NCBI RefSeq assembly: GCF_001665605.1
Contig: NZ_LZSV01000016.1
Location: 357,416-421,415, forward strand
DNA: 64,000 bases
From: Mycobacterium sp. 852014-50255_SCH5639931
GTDB taxonomy: Bacteria > Actinomycetota > Actinomycetes > Mycobacteriales > Mycobacteriaceae
Direction of reading: 5' to 3'
Shown here: positions 1 to 10,188 of the stretch, in pieces
Numbering within the stretch: position 1 is the first letter of the stretch
Layout of the letters: each line of letters begins with the position of its first letter
Notes under the pieces: generated by a model
Database searches by the model: none
The model's input: only the letters and a program-made list of their open reading frames with translations
Told to the model about the DNA's origin: nothing
Made by a program: the position numbers and the translations under genes

Positions 1-604
1 TGTAGAACGCGGTGTCCCTGGCCTGCACGGCCGATACTGACGCCGGGTTGGTGGCCGGGGCGCTGGCGGCGAACCGTTCCAGGTCCTCCACGGTCATGGT
101 CTCGGTATCGCCCGAGCCGCCGCACTCGGCCACCGCGCTGACCAGGTCCGTCTCCGCGACCAACACCTTGGCCTTGAGCAGGCCCAGGCTGTGGGCCAGC
201 ACCTCGCCGCGCTGGTGGTAGTTCAGCATGCCGGCGACCGCGCCGCACTTGACCGCGGCCAGCATGGTCAGCACCGCGTTGGGCGAGTTGCGCAGCATGA
301 TCGCGACGACGTCGCCGTGGCCGACACCGTGCGCCGCCAGCACCGCGGCGTACCTGTTCGCGGCGGCGTTGGCGTCGCGGTAGGTCAGCTGCTGGTCACC
401 GAACCGCAAGAAGATCCGATCGCCGTAGCGGGCCGCGCGTTCCTGGAACACCGTTCCGATCGATTTCTTCGAGCCCGGCTGGGCCAGCAGCCCGGTCATC
501 GCCCCGCGCATGATCACCGGCATGTCGGCCAGCAGGCCCGGCGCCCGAGATGCGATATCGGTCAGTTTGACCGCCGTGCGCGCTCCGCCGTCGTGATCGG
601 ACAC
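1..604 (-). CDS. fadD6: Fatty-acid/very-long-chain acyl-CoA ligase FadD6, N-terminal part
   Basis: N-terminal 201 codons of an AMP-forming acyl-CoA ligase that activates fatty acids to acyl-CoA. The gene runs off the window's left edge, so the AMP-binding signature is not visible. I choose the GTG at 604, preceded by an AGGGA ribosome site; the protein then opens MSDHDGGARTAVKLTDIA and continues with GTVFQERAARYGDRIFLRFG, matching my memory of M. tuberculosis FadD6 (Rv1206) almost throughout. The next gene upstream (LOG family) lies on the same strand 68 bp away, the same neighbour order as Rv1205-Rv1206. Confidence 0.9.
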   Translation of the reverse strand, partial: MSDHDGGARTAVKLTDIASRAPGLLADMPVIMRGAMTGLLAQPGSKKSIGTVFQERAARYGDRIFLRFGDQQLTYRDANAAANRYAAVLAAHGVGHGDVVAIMLRNSPNAVLTMLAAVKCGAVAGMLNYHQRGEVLAHSLGLLKAKVLVAETDLVSAVAECGGSGDTETMTVEDLERFAASAPATNPASVSAVQARDTAFY

Positions 605-672
605 GTCATCCCTCGTTTCCTGTAAGCAACTCGGCGGACAGCCTAGTAGGGATCACCAGATTGCCGGCGGGC

Positions 673-1236
673 TCAATCGGGCGCACACGCCTCCACGGCG
701 GCGCTCACCTTGTCGACCAGCAGCAACCGGTCCATCGCCGGCTGTGAAATGTACCCGCTGTCGAGCAGTCCGCACAGCCAGAGCCACAGGCCTTCGTAAT
801 GCCCCAGGGGATCCAGCATGACGATGGGTTTGCGGTGCAGGCCGAGGTAGCCCGTGGTCCACGAGTCCAGCAACTCGTCGAGGGTGCCGACGCCACCGGG
901 CAGCACGATGAACGCATCGGCGCGCTCTTCCATCACGTGTTTGCGCTCATGCATCGTCTCGGTGACGATCAGCTCGTCGGCTTCGGTGTCGGCGATCTCG
1001 ACGCGCATCAGAACCTGCGGGATGACGCCGACGGTCCGGCCGCCGCGGGCGCGCGCCGCGGTGGCCACCGCGCCCATCGCCGACACCCGGCCGCCGCCCC
1101 ACACCAGCGTCCAGCCGCGCTCGGCGATCGCCTCGCCGAGTTCGGCAGCGACCGCGAGCAATTCGGGATGCTCCGGACCAGACGCGCAGTACACACACAC
1201 CGCCCAGTCGCCTGATGGCTCGCGTTCCGGGCGCAT
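673..1236 (-). CDS. LOG-family protein (Rv1205-like phosphoribohydrolase)
   Basis: 187-residue LOG-family enzyme. Family members cleave cytokinin riboside 5'-monophosphates (or AMP-like substrates) to free base plus ribose 5-phosphate. The two family motifs are visible: GGGRVSAMG at about residues 47-55 and PGGVGTLDE at 113-121. The open frame runs far upstream, but starting at the ATG at 1236 (MRPEREPSG) gives 187 residues, exactly the length I recall for Rv1205, and avoids overlap with the divergent ATPase gene. It precedes fadD6 on the same strand. Rv1205 is known as a Pup-proteasome substrate whose cytokinin products sensitise cells to nitric oxide; that role here is inference by homology. 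Confidence 0.88.
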   Translation of the reverse strand: MRPEREPSGDWAVCVYCASGPEHPELLAVAAELGEAIAERGWTLVWGGGRVSAMGAVATAARARGGRTVGVIPQVLMRVEIADTEADELIVTETMHERKHVMEERADAFIVLPGGVGTLDELLDSWTTGYLGLHRKPIVMLDPLGHYEGLWLWLCGLLDSGYISQPAMDRLLLVDKVSAAVEACAPD

Positions 1237-1296
1237 ACAACGAAAGGTAGACCAGGCTTGCTGCGGGCCGCACACCGCGCGCAATAAAATCCGGCG

Positions 1297-3414
1297 ATGC
1301 CGATTCGATGGAACGTTCCCCAGCACGCGTCGGCCCTGGAGCGGCTGGACGCGGCGCTGGCGGATGGGCGGGGTGCCGTCGTGCTGGGACCGGACGGCTG
1401 CGGCAAGTCCACGTTGGCCCGAATGGCCGCCGAAGGCTTCGGCCACCGGCACCCCGGCACGCGCATCCGCTGGGTCACCGGCACCCCGACCGAACGCGCG
1501 GTGCCGTTCGGCGCGTTCAGCCACCTGGTGCGGATCGCCGACCTCGGCAAACCGGCCGCGCTGTTGCGCGCGGCCCGGGCATCGCTGGACGGTGACGACC
1601 TGCTGCTGGTCGTCGACGACGCCCACGACCTGGACATCCTGTCGGTCACGCTGATCTACCAGCTCGCGCTGGCGGGCGCGGCCAGGATGATCGTCACCGG
1701 CCGCACCGACTCGGCTCCCGACGCCATCGCGGCGCTGTGGGCCGACGGGCTGCTCCCCCGGATCGACATCGAACCGCCGGGCGGGATGACCACACCGGCC
1801 GAGGTCGACGCGTTCCTCGCCGAAATGCCATCCGGGGCCCGGTCGGTGCTGGACTACCTCGCCGTCGCGGAGCCGCTGTCGCTCGCCGATCTGAGCGTCC
1901 TTACTGGCGCGGACGCGGTTGGCGAGGCGACGGATTGCGGGGCGGCGGAAACGCGGGCGCGCGGTGGAGCGTCGGACGACCCGGTCGTATACACGGCCCA
2001 CCCGCTGTTTGCCGAGCGAGCGCGGGCCGCGCTCAGCGGCGACGGCGCCCGGCAACGACGCACCGAGCTGGTGCGGCTGCTGTCACAGCATCCGGCGGAC
2101 CACCTCAGCGACCGGCTCCGGTTGGCGGCGCTGGCCCTGGACAGCGACGCCTCCCAGCCGACGGCCGAGGTGGTCGGCGCCGCGCAGCAGGCGCTGCGGC
2201 TGGGCGACCTGGCCCTCGGCGAACGGTTGGCCGCTTCGGCGCTGGAGCGCTCCGGCGGGTTGACGGCGCGGCTGGCGCTGGCACACGCGCTGGCGTGGCA
2301 GGGCCGCGGCCGCGAGGCCGACGCGGTGCTGGCCGGCGTGGACCCCACCGCGTTGACCGAAGCCGCGCTGATGGACTGGACGCTGTTGCGCGCGGCCAAC
2401 CAGTTCTGGATGCTCAGCGAGCCCGAGCGGGCCACCGCGTTCTTGCGGACGATCCGCGGTCGCGTCTCGGATCCGGGCGCGCGCACCACGCTGGACGCGC
2501 TGAGCGCCACGTTCGCGATGAACGCCGGCAACGTCGGGCACGCCGTGAAGGTCGCGGACGAGGTGCTCGCCGCCCCGGACGCCGACGACCAGGCGGTGGC
2601 CTGGGCGGCCAGCGCGGCGGCGCTGTGCGCGGCGCGCCAGGGCCGCTTCGGCGACGTCGAGCCGCTGGCCCAGCGCGCGCTGGCCGCCGAACATCCCGGG
2701 TTGCTGCGCTTCACGATCGGACTGGGACAGACCACCGCGTTGTTGATGGCGGGCCGGCTCGACGGGGCCCGCGAACTCGCCCAGCAGTTCACCGATTTCG
2801 CCGAGTTGCAGCAGCCGGGCCGCGCGATCGGCGAGGTGCTGCTGGCCCACGTGCTGCTCGCCGACGGCGAATTCGCCCGAGCCGCAGCGCTACTCGGCCC
2901 GGCGGCCGCAACGTTGGAACGCACCGGCTATTCGTGGGGTCCGCTGTCGTTGACCCTGCTGGCCACCGCGCTGGCCCAGCAGGGCGATATCGCGGCCGCG
3001 GGGAAGGCGTTGGGCCGGGCCGAATCCCGGCACGGAACCAAGTCGGCGCTGTTCGCGCCGGAACTCGGTGTCGCGCGGGCATGGCGGCTCTCGTCGATGC
3101 GCGACGCGCACGGCGCGGTGGCGGCCGCCCGTGACGCCGCCCGGATGGCCGAGCGCGGCGGGCAACGGGCGGTGGCGGTGCGCGCCTGGCACGAGGCCGT
3201 GCGGCTCGGTGACATCCGAGCGGCGGATCCGCTGGCCCGGCTCGGTGACGAGATCGACTGCGCCGCCGGGCAGCTCGCGCTCTCCCACGCGCAGGCGCTG
3301 GCGGCCGGCGACGGCGCGGCGCTGCTGGCGGTGTCGGGCGACCTGGCGGAGGTGGGGATGCGCGCGGCGTCCGCCGACGCCGCCGCGCAGGCGCAGCGCT
3401 GCGGGGCCCGCTAA
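1297..3414 (+). CDS. P-loop ATPase with TPR-like C-terminus (Rv1204c-like)
   Basis: 705 residues. N-terminal STAND/AAA-type ATPase: Walker [10 protein letters not shown] near residue 30 and Walker [10 protein letters not shown] near residue 107. The remainder is alanine-rich helical repeat sequence resembling the TPR region of LuxR/MalT regulators. No C-terminal LuxR helix-turn-helix is present; the protein simply ends [11 protein letters not shown]. It may therefore be a regulator that lost DNA binding, or a signalling ATPase. It matches Rv1204c in position, between the LOG gene (divergent) and dapE (convergent, the two stops overlapping by 4 bp). Function unknown. Confidence 0.8.
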   Translation: MPIRWNVPQHASALERLDAALADGRGAVVLGPDGCGKSTLARMAAEGFGHRHPGTRIRWVTGTPTERAVPFGAFSHLVRIADLGKPAALLRAARASLDGDDLLLVVDDAHDLDILSVTLIYQLALAGAARMIVTGRTDSAPDAIAALWADGLLPRIDIEPPGGMTTPAEVDAFLAEMPSGARSVLDYLAVAEPLSLADLSVLTGADAVGEATDCGAAETRARGGASDDPVVYTAHPLFAERARAALSGDGARQRRTELVRLLSQHPADHLSDRLRLAALALDSDASQPTAEVVGAAQQALRLGDLALGERLAASALERSGGLTARLALAHALAWQGRGREADAVLAGVDPTALTEAALMDWTLLRAANQFWMLSEPERATAFLRTIRGRVSDPGARTTLDALSATFAMNAGNVGHAVKVADEVLAAPDADDQAVAWAASAAALCAARQGRFGDVEPLAQRALAAEHPGLLRFTIGLGQTTALLMAGRLDGARELAQQFTDFAELQQPGRAIGEVLLAHVLLADGEFARAAALLGPAAATLERTGYSWGPLSLTLLATALAQQGDIAAAGKALGRAESRHGTKSALFAPELGVARAWRLSSMRDAHGAVAAARDAARMAERGGQRAVAVRAWHEAVRLGDIRAADPLARLGDEIDCAAGQLALSHAQALAAGDGAALLAVSGDLAEVGMRAASADAAAQAQRCGAR

Positions 3415-4475
3415 CCGCCCAGGTAGCCGCGCAGCATCTCCACCGCGGCGGTGATGTTGGCGACCGGAACGCTCTCGTCGCGCGTGTGCGCGAGGTTGGG
3501 GTCGCCCGGCCCGAAGTTGACCGCCGGTATGCCCAACGCGGCGAAACGTGCGACGTCGGTCCACCCGTACTTCGCCCGGACCTGCCCCCCGGCCGCCTCG
3601 ACCAGGGCCTTGGCCGCCGGCTGGGACAGCCCGGGCAGCGCGCCGGCGGCGGCGTCGGTCTGCTCGATCTGCACGTCGAGCCCGCCGAACACCTCGTGCA
3701 CGTGCTCGAGCGCCGCGGCCACCGACCGGTCGGGGGCGAAGCGGAAGTTGACCGTGACCGCGGCCGCGTCGGGAATCACGTTGCCCGCCACGCCGCCGTT
3801 TATGCGCACCGCCGACAGGCCTTCGCGATATTTGCAACCGTCGATGTCCACGGTGCGGGCGGAGTATGCGGCCAGCCGATCCAGGACGGCCCCCAGCTTG
3901 TGAATAGCGTTGTCGCCCAACCATGGTCGTGCCGAGTGGGCGCGCGTGCCGGTGGCCGAGATCAGGACGCGCAGCGTCCCCTGGCAACCGGCTTCGATGT
4001 AGCCGCCGGTGGGTTCGCCCAGGATGGCCACGTCGGCGGACAGCCAGTCCGGCAGCTCGCGCTCGATGCGCCCCAAACCGTTTGCCGCCGCCTCGATTTC
4101 CTCGCAGTCATACATCACCAGCGTCAGGTCGTGAGCCGGCTCGGCGACGGTCGCGGCCAGATGAAGGAAGACCGCGTCACCCGACTTCATGTCCGCGGCG
4201 CCGCAGCCGTACAGGTCGCCGTTCGCGCGGCGGCTGGGCAGGTTGCCGGCGACCGGGACGGTGTCCAGGTGCCCCGCCAGCAGGACCCGCGACGGCCGCT
4301 GGTGCCGGGTGCGGGCGAGCACGGCGTTGCCGTTGCGAACGATCTCGAAGCCGGACGTCTGGGCGCGCAGGGCGGCCTCCACCTCGTCGGCCAGGCGCGC
4401 CTCGTCTCGCGATTCGCTGGGGATGTCGACCAACGCAGCGGTCAGCTCGATCGGATCCCCGCGCAAGTCCAGCAC
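3411..4475 (-). CDS. dapE: Succinyl-diaminopimelate desuccinylase
   Basis: M20-family zinc peptidase hydrolysing N-succinyl-LL-2,6-diaminopimelate to LL-DAP and succinate in lysine and peptidoglycan synthesis. The GTG at 4475 ([20 protein letters not shown]) gives 354 residues, the length I recall for mycobacterial DapE. Likely metal ligands and catalytic residues: H69 in AGHLD, D95 or D100 in [10 protein letters not shown]125/E126 in YDCEEIE, E154 in LGEP, H330 in LAHTRDE. The open frame extends upstream across dapD, but those codons are shadow. It is divergent from dapD with 45 bp between starts, so both promoters overlap there. Confidence 0.93.
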   Translation of the reverse strand: MLDLRGDPIELTAALVDIPSESRDEARLADEVEAALRAQTSGFEIVRNGNAVLARTRHQRPSRVLLAGHLDTVPVAGNLPSRRANGDLYGCGAADMKSGDAVFLHLAATVAEPAHDLTLVMYDCEEIEAAANGLGRIERELPDWLSADVAILGEPTGGYIEAGCQGTLRVLISATGTRAHSARPWLGDNAIHKLGAVLDRLAAYSARTVDIDGCKYREGLSAVRINGGVAGNVIPDAAAVTVNFRFAPDRSVAAALEHVHEVFGGLDVQIEQTDAAAGALPGLSQPAAKALVEAAGGQVRAKYGWTDVARFAALGIPAVNFGPGDPNLAHTRDESVPVANITAAVEMLRGYLGG

Positions 4476-4520
4476 GGGTCCCAGGTTATCCGCTGCCGGG
4501 CGGCAAGTAACCTGACCGCC

Positions 4521-5465
4521 GTGACTGGAGCTGTAGGCATCGGGCTGGCGACGCTGGCCGCCGACGGATCGATCCTCGACACGTGGTTTCCCGCACCGGA
4601 ACTGACCGAATCGGGCACCGGCGGCACGTCGCGGCTCGCCCTGTCGGACATCCCCCCGGAGCTGGTCGCTCTGGTCGGGCGGGACGACGACCGCGGCACC
4701 GAGAGCATCGCCGTGCGCACGGTGATCGGCTCGCTCGACGACGTGGCCGCCGACGCCTACGACGCCTACCTGCGGCTGCATCTGCTGTCGCATCGGTTGG
4801 TGGCGCCGCACGGGCTGAACGCCGGCGGCTTGTTCGGGGTATTGACCAATGTCGTGTGGACTAACCGCGGACCGTGCGCGATCGAAGGGTTCGAGGCGGT
4901 CCGGGCGCGGCTGCGCCGCCACGGACCCGTGACCGTCTACGGCATCGACAAGTTCCCGCGGATGGCCGACTACGTGGTGCCGACCGGAGTCCGCATTGCC
5001 GACGCCGACCGGGTGCGGCTGGGTGCCCACCTGGCGCCGGGCACCACGGTCATGCATGAGGGCTTCGTCAACTACAACGCCGGCACGCTGGGCGCGTCGA
5101 TGGTCGAGGGCCGCATCTCCGCCGGCGTGGTGGTGGGTGACGGATCGGATGTCGGCGGCGGCGCCTCCATCATGGGCACCTTGTCCGGGGGCGGCACGGA
5201 AGTCATTTCGATCGGCAAGCGGTGCCTGCTCGGCGCCAACGCGGGGCTGGGCATCTCGCTGGGCGATGACTGCGTCGTCGAAGCGGGCCTGTACGTGACC
5301 GCGGGCACCAAGGTCGCCACGCCCGACGGCCAGGTGCTCAAAGCCCTGGAGCTGTCCGGCGGCAACAACCTGCTCTTCCGCCGCAATTCGGTCAGCGGCG
5401 CCGTCGAAGTGGTGCCGCGCGGTGGTCAGGGCATCGCCCTCAACGAGGACTTGCACGCCAACTGA
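4521..5465 (+). CDS. dapD: Tetrahydrodipicolinate N-succinyltransferase
   Basis: 314-residue left-handed beta-helix acyltransferase, mycobacterial/actinobacterial DapD type, transferring succinyl from succinyl-CoA to tetrahydrodipicolinate, two steps before DapE. Hexapeptide-repeat character is clear at about residues 155-260 ([19 protein letters not shown]), and the protein ends NEDLHAN like the M. tuberculosis enzyme. I start at the GTG at 4521 ([17 protein letters not shown]). The M. tuberculosis protein has about three more residues, but no upstream in-frame start fits better. Divergent from dapE and convergent with the MFS gene, 6 bp between stops. Confidence 0.93.
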   Translation: MTGAVGIGLATLAADGSILDTWFPAPELTESGTGGTSRLALSDIPPELVALVGRDDDRGTESIAVRTVIGSLDDVAADAYDAYLRLHLLSHRLVAPHGLNAGGLFGVLTNVVWTNRGPCAIEGFEAVRARLRRHGPVTVYGIDKFPRMADYVVPTGVRIADADRVRLGAHLAPGTTVMHEGFVNYNAGTLGASMVEGRISAGVVVGDGSDVGGGASIMGTLSGGGTEVISIGKRCLLGANAGLGISLGDDCVVEAGLYVTAGTKVATPDGQVLKALELSGGNNLLFRRNSVSGAVEVVPRGGQGIALNEDLHAN

Positions 5466-5471
5466 GCGCAG

Positions 5472-6800
5472 CTATACGTCGGCGGCGACCTTCTCGGCGG
5501 CCGGGGCGGCGCGCAGCGCAGTTCCCATGGTTTCCGGCAGCAGATACACGGATACGAAACTGGCCACAACAAGGGTGGCCATCATGAGCCCGACCGCCCA
5601 GCTGCCGTAGGTGGCCAGCAGCGTGCCGGCGACCAGCGGCGGAACGGCGGCGCCGAGAATGCCGGCCAGGTTCATCGCCACCGCCGCTCCGCTGTAGCGG
5701 TAGCGGGTGGCGAAGAGTTCGGGAACGAACGCCGCCGTGGGCCCGTTGGCCACGGCCGCGGCCGCGAACATGCCCAGGACGGCGACCGCGTACAACACCG
5801 GCTTGCGGGTGTCCAGCAGCGGGATGACCGCGAACGCCCACGGCAGGCATGCCGCGAGCCCGAACAACATCACCCGGCGGCGGCCGACCCGGTCGGAGAT
5901 CCACGCCGAGAACGACACGCACGCCATGCTGGTCAGCCCACCCAGTGCGCCGATGCCCCAGATGAAGCTCCGCGAATAGCCGAGATGGTTGTGGGCGTAC
6001 ATGACCAGGAAGGTGTTGCCCAGGTAGACGAAGCCCATGCCGCCGAGGAAGATGCCCGCGACGAGCACGATCTCGCGCCGCTGGGACCGCAACAGCTCCG
6101 CGAGCGGCGCCTTGGGCAGCTCGTTGCGGGCCTGCTCCTCCACGAACAGCGGGGTCTCGTCGATGTTCAGTCGTACGTAGAGGGCGATACCGATCAGCGC
6201 GCTGCTGATCAGGAAAGGCACCCGCCATCCCCAGTCCATGAACGCGGTGCTTTTCTCACCCATGGTGAGGTCGACGGCGAGAAAGGTCAGACTGGCCAGG
6301 ATCCCGGCGGTGCCACCGCCCAACAGGGTGAACATGCCGTACCAGCCGCGTTTGCCGGACGGCGCGTACTCGGCACTGAGCAGAACCGACCCCGCCCATT
6401 CGCCGCCGACCGCGAATCCTTGCAGCAACCGCAGAACGATGAGAATCAACGGTGCCGCGATGCCGATCGACGCCGTGCTGGGAACCATGCCCACACTCAC
6501 TGTCGAGGCGCCCATGATCAGCAAGGTGGCGACCAGCGTCTTCTTGCGGCCCAGCCGGTCCCCGAAATATCCGAAGACGGCCGCGCCCAACGGGCGGGAC
6601 AGGAACGCCGTCGCGAACGTCGCCATCGAGGCGATGGTGGCCAGCGTCGGGCCGAGGCGCGGGAAGAACACGGTGGGAAACACCAAGGCGGCCGCGGTCC
6701 CGTAGATCAGGAAGTCGTAGAACTCGATGGCCGAGCCCACGAGACAGGCCGCCGCTATCCGCCGCATGGGAGTGGTGGCAGCGGTGCCCGGCTCACCCAT
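5472..6800 (-). CDS. MFS metabolite:H+ symporter (Rv1200-like)
   Basis: 442-residue inner-membrane transporter with twelve predicted hydrophobic segments, of the metabolite:H+ symporter (KgtP/ProP) branch of the major facilitator superfamily. The loop 2-3 signature GYFGDRLGRKKTL is present near residue 85 and LLQGFAVGGEWAGSVLL near 148. The substrate cannot be told from sequence; relatives carry dicarboxylates, alpha-ketoglutarate or betaine. Position matches Rv1200 beside dapD. In M. tuberculosis this neighbourhood carries IS1081; here the gene abuts fadD36 with a 98-bp gap and I see no insertion sequence. Confidence 0.85.
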   Translation of the reverse strand: MGEPGTAATTPMRRIAAACLVGSAIEFYDFLIYGTAAALVFPTVFFPRLGPTLATIASMATFATAFLSRPLGAAVFGYFGDRLGRKKTLVATLLIMGASTVSVGMVPSTASIGIAAPLILIVLRLLQGFAVGGEWAGSVLLSAEYAPSGKRGWYGMFTLLGGGTAGILASLTFLAVDLTMGEKSTAFMDWGWRVPFLISSALIGIALYVRLNIDETPLFVEEQARNELPKAPLAELLRSQRREIVLVAGIFLGGMGFVYLGNTFLVMYAHNHLGYSRSFIWGIGALGGLTSMACVSFSAWISDRVGRRRVMLFGLAACLPWAFAVIPLLDTRKPVLYAVAVLGMFAAAAVANGPTAAFVPELFATRYRYSGAAVAMNLAGILGAAVPPLVAGTLLATYGSWAVGLMMATLVVASFVSVYLLPETMGTALRAAPAAEKVAADV

Positions 6801-6898
6801 GGGCGCCGCTCACGGTCCGGTTGCGTCGATACACGGTTACGACGGTAGGTGAAGCTTCACGGTCACGCTCTTCGCTGAAGCTGGCAACTTGCTGCGTG

Positions 6899-8308
6899 TC
6901 AGCCGTCGGCCAGCAGCTGCTTTTTGAGCACCTTGCCCATCGCGTTGCGGGGCAGCGTGTCGACGAGGCGGACCTCGCGAGGCCGTTTATGCATCGAAAG
7001 TTCTTGGGCGACGTGGTTGATCAGGTCGTCGGCGTTCAGGCCTTCCGCGCCGACGATGAACGCGACGATGCGCTGGCCCAGGTCCTGGTCCGGCATGCCG
7101 ACGACCGCGGCCTCCCGCACCCCGGGATGCCCGAGCAGCGCCGTCTCGATTTCGCCGGCGCCGATCCGGTAGCCACCGGACTTGATCAGGTCGACCGACT
7201 CGCGGCCCACTATGCGGTGCATGCCCCCGCCGTCGATGACGGCGACATCGCCGGTGCGATACCAGCCGTCGGCGTCGAACGCCTCGGCGGTGGCCTCGGG
7301 GCGGTTCAGGTAACCGTCGAACATCATCGGACCCCGAACCTCAAGCTTGCCAACGGTTTCCCCGTCGTGCGGCACCTCGCCGCCGGTGTCGTCGAGCAGC
7401 CTGGTTTGCACGCCGGTGAGCGGTAGGCCCACCCATCCGGCGCGTCGCTCGCCATCCGCGCGGGTCGACAGCGTGATCAGCGATTCAGATGCGCCGTAGC
7501 GTTCGATGGGCTGGTGCCCGGTGAGCCGGGCCAGCCCCTCGAACACCGGAACCGGCAGCGGCGCGCTCCCGGAGACCAGCAGCCGCGCCGGGCGCAGCGC
7601 GCGGGCGGCGGCCTCGTCGGCCACCACCCTCGACCACACGGTCGGCACCCCGAAGTACAGCGTGCCCCCGGCGTGGGCGTAGCCCGCCGGCGTGGGCTTT
7701 CCGGTGTGCACGAAGCGATTTCCCACCCGCAGCGACCCGAGCAGTCCCAGCACCAGCCCGTGCACGTGGAACAGCGGCAGCCCGTGCACCAACACGTCGT
7801 CGGCCGTCCACTGCCACGCCTGCGCCAGGGCGTCGAGGTCGGCCGCGATCGCGCGGCGGCTCAGCACCACACCTTTGGGCAGGCCGGTGGTGCCGGAGGT
7901 GTAGATGATCATCGCGGTGGCGTCGGGTGATGGCTCGGGGTAGCGGTGCCAGGAGCGGGCGTGTAGCCGCACCGGGATGTGCGGCAGTCCCTCCAGCTCG
8001 TCCGGGACGGGGCCCAGCCAGGCCTGCACTCCCGAATCGGTGAGCATGTGCCGGCGTTCGGCCGCACCCACGTCGGCGGGCACCGGGACGAAGGGCACGC
8101 CGGCGATCAGGCACCCGGTCACCGCGAGCACCGTCGCCGCGCTGGGCGTGGCCAGTATCGCGACCCGGTTCGCGCCGCCCACTCGCTCGGCCACCGATGT
8201 GGCGGCGCCGACCAGGTCGCTACGACTCAAGACGGCCCCGTCGATGCGTACCGCGTCGGCGATGTCGGTGGCGGTGACCGCCGCGGGATTCAGGGACGCC
8301 AGCAGCAC
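6899..8308 (-). CDS. fadD36: Acyl-CoA synthetase FadD36
   Basis: 469-residue AMP-forming acyl-CoA synthetase. The AMP-binding signature IIYTSGTTGLPKGVVLS lies near residue 133, followed by ERYGASES, the adenylate core GWYRTGDVAV near 346, and the C-terminal catalytic lysine motif PRNAMGKVLKKQL. This lysine context (NAMGKVLK) resembles malonyl/methylmalonyl-CoA-type synthetases more than long-chain enzymes. Start taken at MLLASLNPAAV. The gene follows the two hydrolase genes in the same direction, as Rv1193 follows Rv1191/Rv1192. Confidence 0.85.
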   Translation of the reverse strand: MLLASLNPAAVTATDIADAVRIDGAVLSRSDLVGAATSVAERVGGANRVAILATPSAATVLAVTGCLIAGVPFVPVPADVGAAERRHMLTDSGVQAWLGPVPDELEGLPHIPVRLHARSWHRYPEPSPDATAMIIYTSGTTGLPKGVVLSRRAIAADLDALAQAWQWTADDVLVHGLPLFHVHGLVLGLLGSLRVGNRFVHTGKPTPAGYAHAGGTLYFGVPTVWSRVVADEAAARALRPARLLVSGSAPLPVPVFEGLARLTGHQPIERYGASESLITLSTRADGERRAGWVGLPLTGVQTRLLDDTGGEVPHDGETVGKLEVRGPMMFDGYLNRPEATAEAFDADGWYRTGDVAVIDGGGMHRIVGRESVDLIKSGGYRIGAGEIETALLGHPGVREAAVVGMPDQDLGQRIVAFIVGAEGLNADDLINHVAQELSMHKRPREVRLVDTLPRNAMGKVLKKQLLADG

Positions 8309-8336
8309 GTGAGCAGGCTACCCGGCGGCCACCGGG

Positions 8337-9245
8337 TCAGTCCCGCTCGTCCCAGATCTTCATCAGGGTGGACAGGATCTCCTCGCCGCGTCCGAGCCCG
8401 CCGAGGTGGCTCTCGCCCGGCAGCACGAACAGCTCGGCGTCGGGCAGCAACGACACGACGTGCTCACCGTGGGCGAACGGGACGATGTGGTCGCTGTCGC
8501 CATGCCACCAGCGCACCGGGACCTTGACCTCGTCGAGCCGGAATCCCCAGTCCTGGGTGAACAGGATGACGTCGTTGAACGGGGCCGCCAGTTGCTTGCG
8601 GCTGCCGTTGAGCAGGTCGTCGAGGAACATCGCGCCGAACTCGGGCCGGGTCAGCAGGCGCCGGTCGCCTTCGGGCGATATCGCGGCGTACAGATACAGC
8701 GCGGGATTGGCGACCGGACGGATCGCCCGGACCACCAGGCTCGCGCCGATCCGCAGCGGGTCACCGCCCAGCCGCAGCAGCGGCGCCACCCGCTTACCCA
8801 GGTTCATCAGGCCGCTGGTGATGCCCTCGTCGCCGAGGAAGGGCGCGACGCCGCCGAGCACGCCGGCCGCCACGACCCTTTCGTGCAGCACCGCGGCCGA
8901 CGCGAGGGCGTAGGGGCCGCCCCCGGACAGGCCGATGACGGCCATGTCGTTGATGCCGAGCGTGTCCGCGATCGTCCGCAGGTCGTCGGCGAACGCCCGG
9001 ATGTTCTCGTAGCGATGGGGTGTCGACGAACCGATGCCGGGCCGGTCCAGGCCGATCAGGCGGATGTTGTGCTGCTCGGCGTAGACCCGGGCCTCGACCG
9101 GGATCTGCCGGCGCGCGCCGGGGGTGCCGTGCAGCCAGAACATCGCGCGCCCCTGCGGGTCGCCGAACTCGGCGAAACCGATCTGGCGGTCGTCGCCGAC
9201 GGCGACGTTTCCTTCGAGCTTGGGGCGGGCGATCGCGATGACCAT
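8337..9245 (-). CDS. Alpha/beta hydrolase (Rv1191-like)
   Basis: 302-residue alpha/beta hydrolase. Oxyanion-hole motif HGTPG at 39-43, nucleophile elbow GLSGGG with S107, acid in HGDSDHIVP near 248, and histidine in PGESHLGG near 280. All triad members are present, so it is probably an active serine esterase or peptidase-like hydrolase; substrate unknown. Ends 28 bp before the fadD36 start on the same strand, consistent with an operon. Confidence 0.78.
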   Translation of the reverse strand: MVIAIARPKLEGNVAVGDDRQIGFAEFGDPQGRAMFWLHGTPGARRQIPVEARVYAEQHNIRLIGLDRPGIGSSTPHRYENIRAFADDLRTIADTLGINDMAVIGLSGGGPYALASAAVLHERVVAAGVLGGVAPFLGDEGITSGLMNLGKRVAPLLRLGGDPLRIGASLVVRAIRPVANPALYLYAAISPEGDRRLLTRPEFGAMFLDDLLNGSRKQLAAPFNDVILFTQDWGFRLDEVKVPVRWWHGDSDHIVPFAHGEHVVSLLPDAELFVLPGESHLGGLGRGEEILSTLMKIWDERD

Positions 9246-9315
9246 GCCAGCAGCCTCGCATGTGACGAGCCGTTTACCAAAGGCTCACGGGTAAGGCGGC
9301 CGGCTAAGAATGCGG

Positions 9316-10188
9316 TCAGGGAACAAAGGACGTCAGCGCCGCGGCCACCAAATCCGGGTCGTCGCACATCGGAAAGTGGTTGCCGCGACGGACCTTCAAT
9401 TGGCGCGCTGCGGGGAACAACGCCTTCCAACGCGGCTGAAAGCGCAGCGGGTCGTTTAATTGTCCGAAGACCGTCAGCACCCGCCGGTCGGCGAGGGCGC
9501 CCTGCAACGCGGTATCGACTTCTGCGTACAGTGCGGGCGCGCCTCTCGCGTCCCGGAAATAGGCGTGCCAGGCGCGGCGAGCCGACGCGTCGATGCCTGC
9601 CCGGAAGACCGTGCGATCCGCGCGGCCCCAGTGTCGGCCAACACCGAAGCTGGTCGACGTCAAGCGAGGGAGCACACCCGTGGCGGCGTCCAGTTCCCGG
9701 ACGAGGGCACTCCCCATCGCGGCGAGCATGCCCCGAAAGACCGGACCCGTGGGCGTCCACGCGAAGCAGTTGACCGCCGCCAGGCCCGCCACTCGATCGG
9801 CGCGGCGCGCCGCAGCCAGGAGTCCGGCCGGGCCGCCCAAGTCGTGGGCGACCAGCGTGACGTCGCGCAATTGCAGTGCATCGATGACGGCGGTGACCGC
9901 GTCACCCGCTTCGGCAAGCGTCGGGGAAGACAGCCGATCGCTGAGCCCACAACCGGGCGCATCGACAGCGACACAACGAAAATCGTTTTGCAGGAGCAGC
10001 AATACATCACGCCACACGAAACTCCAGCTTCCGACGTGGACGAATAACAAGGTCGGGCCGCCGCCGATGTCGGTGACCGCAATGCGACCTCGGTCATGAC
10101 TGAGCGCGTACGTCTCCCACGGCCACGCCGAGGACGGCAGCCAGTTTGGACGATCAAGTGTGGCAAGTGTTTTCATGATCTTCCTCAT
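9316..10188 (-). CDS. Alpha/beta hydrolase with Asp nucleophile (Rv1190 position)
   Basis: 290-residue alpha/beta hydrolase. The nucleophile elbow reads VAHDLGGP, placing aspartate D116 where esterases have serine, as in haloalkane dehalogenases and epoxide hydrolases; the histidine lies in RRGNHFPM near 270. The HGNPTS motif of dehalogenases is replaced by VHVGSWSFVWR, so substrate class is uncertain. Start taken at the ATG at 10188, which overlaps the upstream nitroreductase-family stop as ATGA; an alternative ATG lies at 10176. Position fits Rv1190, next to sigI. Confidence 0.75.
   Translation of the reverse strand: MRKIMKTLATLDRPNWLPSSAWPWETYALSHDRGRIAVTDIGGGPTLLFVHVGSWSFVWRDVLLLLQNDFRCVAVDAPGCGLSDRLSSPTLAEAGDAVTAVIDALQLRDVTLVAHDLGGPAGLLAAARRADRVAGLAAVNCFAWTPTGPVFRGMLAAMGSALVRELDAATGVLPRLTSTSFGVGRHWGRADRTVFRAGIDASARRAWHAYFRDARGAPALYAEVDTALQGALADRRVLTVFGQLNDPLRFQPRWKALFPAARQLKVRRGNHFPMCDDPDLVAAALTSFVP

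Noticed and set aside
191..625. Plus-strand frames over fadD6 and many other long antisense frames
   Set aside because: They are antisense shadows of recognised genes, rich in Arg, Ala, Gly and Pro without domain features.
673..2055. 460-residue LOG protein, and similarly 681-residue DapE and 659-residue DapD frames
   Set aside because: High GC keeps frames open upstream. Homologue lengths, ribosome sites and overlap with divergent genes support the shorter starts.
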